Assembly (NCBI GenBank): GCA_021647785.1
Contig: JAKIUC010000011.1
Location: forward strand, 1-64,000
DNA: 64,000 bases
Direction of reading: 5' to 3'
Source of the DNA: Melioribacteraceae bacterium
Lineage (GTDB): Bacteria > Bacteroidota > Ignavibacteria > Ignavibacteriales > Melioribacteraceae
Position numbers and translations under genes: made by a program. The notes beneath the pieces were generated by a model that worked only from the letters and a program-made list of their open reading frames with translations, searched no databases and had not been told where the DNA came from. This document shows positions 25,568-32,976 of the stretch, one piece after another. Position 1 is the first letter of the stretch; every line of letters begins with the position of its first letter.

Positions 25568-26290
25568 TTATTTTGTTAGCAACATTTTCTTTGTTGAACT
25601 AAACTCGCCGGCTTGTAGTTGATAAACATATAAACCACTTGGTAGATTTGATGCATTGAATTCTACTGTATATTTCCCACTTGATTGATGTTGAGAAACC
25701 AACTTAGTAACCTCTTGCCCAAGGGCATTGTAAACCACTAAATTCACGAAACTATTTTTCGGAATTTGATAACTAATTTGTGTTGTTGGATTAAAAGGAT
25801 TTGGATATGAATCAACCAATTTGTACTCTATTGGCAAACTATCTGCTTTTTCGTTTGCTACGATTCTTTTTTCAACTGCATCTACATTGACACATCTAGG
25901 AAAAGATTGTCCTGATTCAAGACCACTTGTGTTTACAGCTGTAACTGTAAAACAATATTGTGGGTCAAACCTATCACCACCTATAGTAATTCCATTATAT
26001 ATATAATGATTTGTTGGATGATTTCGGGAAGTTAATAAATGCATTCCATTGCCAGTATTCTCATAAATATTGTACTTGTAAATGTCAGACTCACTATTCA
26101 AATTCCAGCTTAGTGTAGGATGTTGACCAACTATACCTGATATACTAAAACCAGATGGTATTGTGGGGGGCGTAGGAATATTAGGATAATTAATTCCATG
26201 ATTGTTAAAAATAGTGAATGCGTTCTGGTAATTATTTGAAATCCATCTTGTTACAAATTCATCAATTGAATTACTTGGAATAGCTGTCAT
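25568..26290 (-). pseudogene. C-terminal third of a broken T9SS metallopeptidase gene (Fn3-like domain plus sorting domain)
   Basis: Frame-continuous with the segments at 26387-27361 and 27413-28228; only a TAG at 26387-26389 separates it from the middle part. The actual C-terminal reading extends upstream of the ATG at 26290 to that TAG ('E-A-A-V-A-A-S-L-W-D-I-T-D'). Contents: the rest of the peptidase domain, a fibronectin-like domain ('P-T-I-P-S-G-F-S-I-S-G…P-T-L-S-W'), and a complete type A T9SS sorting domain ('S-Y-P-N-P-F-N-P-T-T-Q-I-S-Y' to 'S-S-T-K-K-M-L-L-T-K'). Without the upstream signal peptide this piece could not be exported, so on its own it is non-functional. Confidence 0.75.
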
Positions 26291-26386
26291 AACATTTAAT
26301 ATATTTTGGACAGGAAGACTTGTATAATCGTGAGACTCAATGTCAGTATCGGTTATATCCCAAAGTGATGCCGCAACTGCCGCTTC

Positions 26387-27361
26387 CTATATATTACCAT
26401 TGGGAGCACTAGGCAAAGAAAACCCGAGATTTTCAACATTTGCATAAATAGTCGGCGAGCCAGGATTTATATCCTGATAAGTAGGATTATTTTTAACATA
26501 ACACACGAAGAATGTTGCCCAACCTTCTTTGTATGCTGTGGGAATATTACTAGAAGCAGACCATGAATGAGCTGATGAATATGGCAACATGTTTCCCGTA
26601 AAATAATCCATTGCATAGTGACCAAATTCATGAAGAAGAACATCTTTGTCTAAATGATCCTGTGCACTAGAAGCAGTGTTTATCAAGATTAATCCAACAT
26701 TTGTGTATGCAGTTGGATTTCCGTCAGCACAATGAATTCTAGCTGGTCTACCTATATAAGATTCAAATGTAAATGCTTCGTCCATAGCTGAAGATACTGT
26801 TTGATAATCACTTATATCATGTGCAAAATTAAATATTTCAAGCATTTCTGAATTACCTGATAAATCTAATTTATCGCTCATATAATAACCATAATGAGTC
26901 TCTGAAAAATAAGAATTAATAGATGTGTTTACATATGTTTCATAAATACGAGAATTTATTGTCCATGATTCGATTACTAAATCAAAAATATCAACAACGA
27001 CATCTGAAAATGTAATTTTATTATTAATAAAAAATGCTGTTCCAACTGGTGTTCTATTTCCAGTTTCTAAATCAATATCATACAATTTACCATAGAAATT
27101 ACCTGCACCTTCCAACGTAATGATTAAATCAAACTCACCAAATACTTCTACAGGAAATGAAAAAGGGTGTCCATATTCACTAATGCCTGTGATTGTTCCT
27201 GTACCTGTAGAATTGTTTGCTGTAAATTCAATATAATGTTCAGGGGTTTCAGCAATTTCTCCTAGGGAAGATGGGGTTAGTACTAAATTTGAGACATTAA
27301 GTACTTCGCCAGTAATTTCATCTCGAACCCGTCCTACAAATGCAGATTTATGATTTTTCAT
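26387..27361 (-). pseudogene. Middle part of a broken T9SS metallopeptidase gene (zincin catalytic domain)
   Basis: Contains the zinc motif H-E-F-G-H in 'D-V-L-L-H-E-F-G-H-Y-A-M-D-Y-F', with a likely third ligand Glu in 'K-E-G-W-A-T-F-F' about 30 residues on, the gluzincin arrangement. An N-terminal carboxypeptidase-regulatory-like fold ('G-R-V-R-D-E-I-T-G-E-V-L') precedes it. The frame ends at TAG 26387-26389, where tryptophan (TGG) would fit 'N-G-N-I-[W]-E-A-A-V-A-A-S-L-W'. Upstream of the ATG at 27361 the same frame stays open back to the TAA at 27413-27415. No signal peptide is present in this part, although its sorting domain requires one. Confidence 0.75.
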
Positions 27362-27412
27362 ACAAACTATCTTATAATTCTCATCAACAATTTCTAAAGC
27401 GATTGTTTCAGT

Positions 27413-28228
27413 TTAAAAATCAGTATTTTCAGTGTTTGCTATAGAACTTGTTCTTGGAGATCGTTCTATTATTTCATTTTTACTTCTAGAGGAACTTTTT
27501 TTTTGTGAATTACTGGTGCCGTTACTCTTTTTGTACTTTCCTTTTTCAATTTTTCGAGCTGACTTATATAGAGAATCGTACTCATTTTTGAGGTCTTTAA
27601 ATATTGTAGCATTCCATTTTTTAGATTTTTCCAAAACTGATTTATCATAATCATTTATTGTAAAAACAAAATGGTCTTTCACTTTATCAGGATATTTACC
27701 AATTGTGGTTGGAAAAAAGACATCTAATTCCTGTTTGGAATTATCGATAAACTTTTTTAATGCTTCAATGTTTTTTCTAATATGTTTAACTTCTTTGCTT
27801 TCTCTATAAACACCATCAACATAAAATGATAGCATTACATAAGTGTTTTTATTAAAATAAGCATTTATATTGCAAACTTTCTTCTTGGTAAATTTTACAG
27901 TAATTTCCATCTGAAATAATTCATCTTTCTCAAAGCTTTTTTTTACCCATTGCTCACCTTTTACAATTTGAACTTCATCCTCGGCGTTAAAAACAAATCC
28001 AACTAAATTTTCACTATTTAATATTTCGAATGGAGCTTTAATCTCTAAACTTATTTTCACATTCTCATTTATTTTGGGGAAATAGTTATCTGCTTCAGCA
28101 GAGATAATTGATTTTGCAAAATCAAAATGGTAATGAACCTGAGAAAATAAATTATTAAGTGAAAAAAGAATAATTGCAACCAAAAAGGTCAAAGTTGTTT
28201 TAATTGAATTAAATTGTTTGTATTTCAT
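27413..28228 (-). CDS. N-terminal part of the broken T9SS metallopeptidase, or separate exported protein
   Basis: A 271-residue frame begins with a clear signal peptide (…I-L-F-S-L-N-N-L-F-S-Q). A beta-rich domain (to about residue 150), a helical region and a Ser/Lys/Asn-rich linker follow, ending at TAA 27413-27415. The next frame-open codons (T-E-T-I-A-L-E-I-V-D-E-N-Y-K-I-V-C) lead directly into the peptidase part in the same phase. I therefore infer that this was the export-competent N-terminus of one protein of about 885 residues. The alternative is an independent exported protein that merely shares phase (1 in 3 by chance). It may still be made as a truncated secreted protein. Confidence 0.6.
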   Translation of the reverse strand: MKYKQFNSIKTTLTFLVAIILFSLNNLFSQVHYHFDFAKSIISAEADNYFPKINENVKISLEIKAPFEILNSENLVGFVFNAEDEVQIVKGEQWVKKSFEKDELFQMEITVKFTKKKVCNINAYFNKNTYVMLSFYVDGVYRESKEVKHIRKNIEALKKFIDNSKQELDVFFPTTIGKYPDKVKDHFVFTINDYDKSVLEKSKKWNATIFKDLKNEYDSLYKSARKIEKGKYKKSNGTSNSQKKSSSRSKNEIIERSPRTSSIANTENTDF

Positions 28229-28535
28229 TATTTTCCTCGTTTAAAGTATATAAAATTATTTTTTTTCTTCAACAGTTTACAGATGTCTTTTATAAGATAG
28301 TGATTTTATCCAATTTATCAAGGACTTCGAATATTCCAAAAGACCTCAGTACCAAGTCTCTCAATAGGTAGAATAAAACAAATAGTAACGATTGTACACA
28401 ATGAGATAATCATGGATAGTATTATCGTTTCTATTTTTAATTGTTTCCTAATATTTTTAACCTTTTTATTGGTATTTACATAAATTCTTTTTCAAGCCAA
28501 CCTTTTTCAGGACGGTGCAATTAGTAAGTATAACA
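28229..28535. other. Intergenic region with at most a peptide-size frame
   Basis: Upstream of the minus-strand exported protein I see no convincing gene. A minus-strand frame ending at 28318 encodes a short hydrophobic helix (S-L-C-T-I-V-T-I-C-F-I-L-P), with an internal ATG at 28413 but no ribosome site. It may be a relic or a small membrane peptide. Confidence 0.3.
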
Positions 28536-28735
28536 TTTTGTTCTACTGCACTATATTACACAATGATTGTGCCAAATAGAACAACCTCTTTTTTGAAGTT
28601 AAAATGACCTTTTGCTTATTGTATAACATCCATAATTAAAGAACCCTTTAAAATTTCATTAAAGGATGCTCTAAAATTAAAAATCACTTTAAAACGTTTT
28701 TTAATTTCTTTTTTTTTATTTTAATGTGTTGTTTT
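28536..28735. repeat. Diverged interspersed repeat, copy 2
   Basis: Partner of 25223-25430 in the same orientation. The tandem 'attaaag…TTTAAA' units are present but decayed: 'cccTTTAAA', 'gcTCTAAA' and 'ACTTTAAA' near 28650-28692. It ends 35 bases before the sensor-kinase gene, so if the units are operators they would lie in that promoter. The minus-strand peptide shared with copy 1 is interrupted by TAA here. The 3.3 kb between copies contains the broken T9SS peptidase. Confidence 0.65.
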
Positions 28736-28769
28736 AAACTATGAAACGAAATAACTAAAGTATTATCCG

Positions 28770-31022
28770 ATGTATAAAATATTACTAACATTTCTTTTCT
28801 CTTTATTGTTCATGTCCAATCTTTTTGCTGAAGAAGATCTTTATGCATATAAATTTAATCTTGATACAATAATTGTAGGACAAATTGTAGGGGAGGGGCA
28901 AATATTTCCTAATTCTGAAATAGCTTATATCTCTATTTTTAATACTTATAAGGATGAAACAATCAAACCCTATATCGAGTTTTTTGATGAGAAGTTTACA
29001 ACCATAAAAAAAATATCCTTCAAATTAAACCAACGGATAAAAAACAAACCTTTAATATTTGATTTTGATGGTGATTCTTTTGATGAAGTAGTTTTTGCAA
29101 TTACTGAAGAAAACAAACTGAAGTATTTATATTTTGACCCCTCAAACACTCCCATAATAAACACAGAAATATTTGAGCTTCATGTAAACAAAGGCAAATC
29201 TATAGTCACCAATATAACTCCAGCACAATTGGATGAAGATAGTTTTTACGAATTAATTTTAACAGTAAGTGAGCAAAGCATGCGAAAACTTACTATTCGT
29301 GGAATGTGGGCTGTAGATGTTGAGAAAAAAAAAGTGCTTTGGGAAAACTTAACATCTGAAAATTTAATTAAAAGTAATCCCATAAATATTGTTAACGATA
29401 GCCTTTCATTTTTAATTTATTCAGGGTCTGGTAGAACTACCGCAGAACACCTTTCTTTCTCCAATGAGTATTATTTTTTTTCTGATAGAAGTGGAAATAC
29501 TACCTCCTATAATAAATATTTGAAGATTAGTGATAGTGTAATTATAGATACTAATGCAGCAGATTATTCGGTCGATTCAATCGCCTTTGTTAGAGCAGTT
29601 GATTCTAAGAACAATCAACTTTGGGAAAGAATTGTTGGTGGAAGGGAGATTTCTACTCAGATAGATACGGTTAGTATAAATAACGAAAAGAAAATTCTAC
29701 TTGCTGTTTATGGTGAATCAATAAAATATAAAAATAAAAATTTTATGGAAATTCTTAATCTGCAAACAGGGGCTGTTGAAAATAGTATAGTATTTAACAA
29801 TAGATTGAGATCCTTATTTATAGATAAGGATAGAGTTTTTGTTTCGTTTTCTGAAGGTAAAATTATTAAACTCAACTTTGAATTAAGTATAATAGATTCC
29901 TCTTATTCATCCTATACTAATTTTAGATATCATCCTATTGGTAGAATAGAGGCTAAAGAGACTTACTTGCTTTTAGCGAGGGAAGGTTCAGGTTTACTTC
30001 AAAACTTAGTTGCTCTAAATGATGAGTTAAACATAGTATCCAAAATAAGTGTAAGGGGTTCTTTTTTCTACCTTCCCAAATCAAAATTAATTTCCATTTA
30101 TAATACTAGTGATAGAAAGTCAAAACTTTTTTCAATTAAACTAATACCCTGGTACGATAGAATTTCGCCAACACTTCTAAGGAATATCACAATCTCTTTT
30201 TTATCAATTATAATTGTTACAATGCTGTTGTGGATAGTTACTCTGAGGGTTTCATCAAAAAAAATTAACCGACAGAAAAAGGAGATTGAAGATACTCACA
30301 GAGAACTGAAGAAAACAACATCCAAATTAATTAGAGCAGAAAAATTAGCTGTGTATGGAACAATTGCCAGTGGAATTGCTCACGAGATAAATAGCCCATT
30401 AGGTGCAATAATTAATAGTGCTCAAAGGATAAAAAACAATCCGGATACTAACTTTGAAAAGAACATCGCTCTAATTGAAAAAGCTGGTAAAAGGTCGAAG
30501 GCTATTATTGAGACACTACTTGTAAGTACCAGAAAAAATATTGACGACAACACAATTTTGCTTGAAGTTTTAAATGACTGGATGGAGCTATCTAAAAGAC
30601 AGTTTGATAATTTAGGAATTAAATTTATTTCTGATATTAATTGCAGCAATATGTTAGCCATAAGTTCTACAGAATTAAATCAGATATTCACAAATCTGCT
30701 TTTTAATGCACGTGATGCTATCACAGAAAACAACAGTAGTGTAAAAGAAATTTATATTTCAGCAAAGGAAAAAGATAATTATTGCATTCTTTTAATTAAA
30801 GATACAGGGGGTGGGTTTAGCGAAGAAAAATTAAAAAATCCATTTGAAGCCTTTGAAACTTCAAAAGAAAAAGGAAAAGGAACGGGGCTTGGTTTGTGGG
30901 TTGTAAAAAGTATTTTAGATAATATTAATGGAAGTATCCAAATAAAGAATTATGAAACTGGTGCAGAAATAGTGATAGCTATTCCACTTTTCGAAAAAAA
31001 ACAAAGTATAAAAAATGACTAA
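28770..31022 (+). CDS. Membrane-bound sensor histidine kinase with beta-propeller-like periplasmic domain
   Basis: This 750-residue protein has a signal peptide (…S-N-L-F-A-E-E), then about 440 extracytoplasmic residues with FG-GAP/propeller-like strands ('F-D-F-D-G-D-S-F-D-E-V-V-F'). One transmembrane helix lies near residues 472-492, followed by a coiled coil and the kinase core. The phospho-acceptor is His538 in 'G-I-A-H-E-I-N-S-P-L-G', followed by the N box 'N-Q-I-F-T-N-L-L-F-N-A-R-D', the G1 box 'D-T-G-G-G-F' and G2 'G-T-G-L-G-L'. It overlaps the sigma54-activator gene by 8 bases, so the two form a two-component system. The signal is unknown; a large propeller suggests an envelope or polymer ligand. 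Confidence 0.9.
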   Translation: MYKILLTFLFSLLFMSNLFAEEDLYAYKFNLDTIIVGQIVGEGQIFPNSEIAYISIFNTYKDETIKPYIEFFDEKFTTIKKISFKLNQRIKNKPLIFDFDGDSFDEVVFAITEENKLKYLYFDPSNTPIINTEIFELHVNKGKSIVTNITPAQLDEDSFYELILTVSEQSMRKLTIRGMWAVDVEKKKVLWENLTSENLIKSNPINIVNDSLSFLIYSGSGRTTAEHLSFSNEYYFFSDRSGNTTSYNKYLKISDSVIIDTNAADYSVDSIAFVRAVDSKNNQLWERIVGGREISTQIDTVSINNEKKILLAVYGESIKYKNKNFMEILNLQTGAVENSIVFNNRLRSLFIDKDRVFVSFSEGKIIKLNFELSIIDSSYSSYTNFRYHPIGRIEAKETYLLLAREGSGLLQNLVALNDELNIVSKISVRGSFFYLPKSKLISIYNTSDRKSKLFSIKLIPWYDRISPTLLRNITISFLSIIIVTMLLWIVTLRVSSKKINRQKKEIEDTHRELKKTTSKLIRAEKLAVYGTIASGIAHEINSPLGAIINSAQRIKNNPDTNFEKNIALIEKAGKRSKAIIETLLVSTRKNIDDNTILLEVLNDWMELSKRQFDNLGIKFISDINCSNMLAISSTELNQIFTNLLFNARDAITENNSSVKEIYISAKEKDNYCILLIKDTGGGFSEEKLKNPFEAFETSKEKGKGTGLGLWVVKSILDNINGSIQIKNYETGAEIVIAIPLFEKKQSIKND

Positions 31023-32439
31023 TATGGAAAAAAAGATTACTGTTTTTATTGTTGATGATGACGAATTCTCTTTAGAAAATATATCCCTCTCTCTTTCAAG
31101 TGATAAATATGAAATTACTCAAACTGGTAGTTCAGAGGAAGCATTAAGTTTATTACAGAAAAATGATTATGATATTGCCATCCTCGATTTGAAGCTGCAG
31201 GGAATGAGTGGTTTAGATATAATTGAAAAAGTTAAGGGAAACAACAAGCTAACAAAATATCTTTTAATTACAGGATACTCTGAAGAGGAAGCATTTATAA
31301 AGGCAACCAGAATAGGGGTTAATGATATTCTAAAAAAACCGTATGAAGAATTTAAACTCCATTCAACATTAGAAAAGTTGCTCCATCTTAAAAAACTTGA
31401 AGAAGAAAATCTTGCATATAAAGAGAAGTTGCAGAAAGAGAATGAGATTCTAAAAGACCAATTAGATAAGAGTTTTGAAGATGGTCAGAATAGTATGATT
31501 GGAAATTCTCCATTGTTTAAGTCTGCATTAGATAAGGCTGAGTCTGTAGCAAAGTACTCGCTTAACACTCTTATTTGTGGTGAAACCGGAACTGGAAAAG
31601 AACTTTTAGCTCGCTTTATACAGAGAAAAGGGACTCGCAAAAATGAAGCTTTTGTTCCCGTTAATTGTGCAGCTCTATCTGAACCCCTCTTTGAATCGGA
31701 ATTATTTGGATATGAAAAAGGAGCATTTACAAATGCACTTCAATCACACGCAGGTCTCTTTGAAGTAGCAAATGGTGGCATCATATTTCTTGATGAGATT
31801 ACTGAAATCCCAATATCTCTTCAGGCAAAGTTGTTAAGGGTGCTTGAGGATAAAAAAATAAAGCGGGTTGGAAGCACAAAAGAAATTGAAATTGATGTTC
31901 AAATTTTATGCTCGTCCAACAGAGATACTTCCGAGGCTATTAGTGAAGGATTTTTGCGTGAAGACCTTTATCATAGAATTGCACAAACAGAAATTGTTCT
32001 TCCCCCACTTCGTGAAAGAATGGACGACTTAGATCTATTAAGTACTCATTTCTATAGCTTATATTGCAGAATGTTCGACAAAGAGAACAAAGGAATTCCT
32101 GAAGAAATTACTGAATATATAAAAAACCAGAGTTGGGAGGGGAACATCAGACAGTTTTCAAACTTTATGAAAAACTACTCTATCTTCGGCACCATTACGC
32201 GATATAATGTGCCGCAGACTAAACCAACAAATAGAGTAGCGGAAGCTCCGAAAGTTGATACAAAGATAGAAGGAAACTCTTTTGAATTTGAAAATGGAAG
32301 TTTTAATGAGTTAGAAATTGCAAAGCAATGGTTAATTGAAAAAGCATTAAATAAATTTAACGGGAACAAAACTCTGGCTGCAAAGCACCTTGGTGTTTCA
32401 TATCAAGGCTTAGCCTATTTGCTTAAGAATAACAATTAA
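31015..32439 (+). CDS. NtrC-family sigma54-dependent response regulator
   Basis: This 474-residue protein contains a receiver domain (acidic D-D-D near residue 14, phospho-Asp in 'I-A-I-L-D-L-K-L', Lys in 'L-K-K-P-Y'). An AAA+ domain follows with Walker A 'G-E-T-G-T-G-K-E', Walker B 'G-G-I-I-F-L-D-E-I' and 'P-P-L-R-E-R'. A Fis-type helix-turn-helix closes the protein ('N-K-T-L-A-A-K-H-L-G-V-S'). The sigma54-contact loop reads G-A-F-T-N-A (residues 236-241) instead of G-A-F-T-G-A. It would activate -24/-12 promoters after phosphorylation by the kinase encoded just upstream. An alternative start is ATG 31024. Targets are not visible in the window. Confidence 0.93.
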   Translation: MTNMEKKITVFIVDDDEFSLENISLSLSSDKYEITQTGSSEEALSLLQKNDYDIAILDLKLQGMSGLDIIEKVKGNNKLTKYLLITGYSEEEAFIKATRIGVNDILKKPYEEFKLHSTLEKLLHLKKLEEENLAYKEKLQKENEILKDQLDKSFEDGQNSMIGNSPLFKSALDKAESVAKYSLNTLICGETGTGKELLARFIQRKGTRKNEAFVPVNCAALSEPLFESELFGYEKGAFTNALQSHAGLFEVANGGIIFLDEITEIPISLQAKLLRVLEDKKIKRVGSTKEIEIDVQILCSSNRDTSEAISEGFLREDLYHRIAQTEIVLPPLRERMDDLDLLSTHFYSLYCRMFDKENKGIPEEITEYIKNQSWEGNIRQFSNFMKNYSIFGTITRYNVPQTKPTNRVAEAPKVDTKIEGNSFEFENGSFNELEIAKQWLIEKALNKFNGNKTLAAKHLGVSYQGLAYLLKNNN

Positions 32440-32453
32440 GTTTCTTAGCTAAT

Positions 32454-32975
32454 TTATTCACTAATACTGATGTACTGTATCACTCTCTTTTGAACTAAAT
32501 GTAAATAGGCAACAAAAAGAATTAGAAGAAAAAGCATTAAAACAAAATTTTGATTTCCCTCTAACTCCAAAAGTTTAATGAGTTTTGCAAAGTTAGAATT
32601 ATAGTTTGATGAAACCAACGCACTTATTATTCCATAAAAAAAACTTATTATTAAATACCCCACCAAAGATAAAAGAGACGTAATGGTTGCAAAACGATAA
32701 ATCCCCATCGGAAATTTTGAAAGCAAAAGAAGCCCTAACTCTAAGAATAAGATTGAAATAAGCAACCTTGAAAATATTAAAACCGAATTGAAGTAAGGGT
32801 TGCTTTTAATGTTAATCTCAAAAATTGGAGTTATACCTGAACTGGAAAAAACCACGTCTTTAACTGTTACCCCCAACAAGTTAATAATTAGATATTGTAT
32901 AATTCCACTTACAAAAAAGATTAATATTAAAGTAATTAAAATTCCTATTAATAATGGTTTTTTGTTTTTCATCAC
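32454..32975 (-). CDS. Four-TM integral membrane protein, family unknown
   Basis: The 173-residue protein has four hydrophobic segments (about residues 8-30, 62-86, 92-118 and 142-162) separated by short loops, with a positively charged N-terminus (M-M-K-N-K-K). No motif indicates transport or enzymatic activity. It ends 14 bases from the convergent sigma54-activator gene and begins 1 base after the glycoside hydrolase stop on the same strand, so it is probably co-transcribed with that gene. Confidence 0.6.
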   Translation of the reverse strand: MMKNKKPLLIGILITLILIFFVSGIIQYLIINLLGVTVKDVVFSSSGITPIFEINIKSNPYFNSVLIFSRLLISILFLELGLLLLSKFPMGIYRFATITSLLSLVGYLIISFFYGIISALVSSNYNSNFAKLIKLLELEGNQNFVLMLFLLILFVAYLHLVQKRVIQYISISE

Positions 32976-32976
32976 T

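Noticed and set aside
25568-28228. Stop-codon reassignment (TAG/TAA read as amino acids) to explain the split peptidase
   Set aside because: Other genes in the window end normally at TAA, TAG (for example murI) and TGA without downstream continuation, so the standard bacterial code applies.
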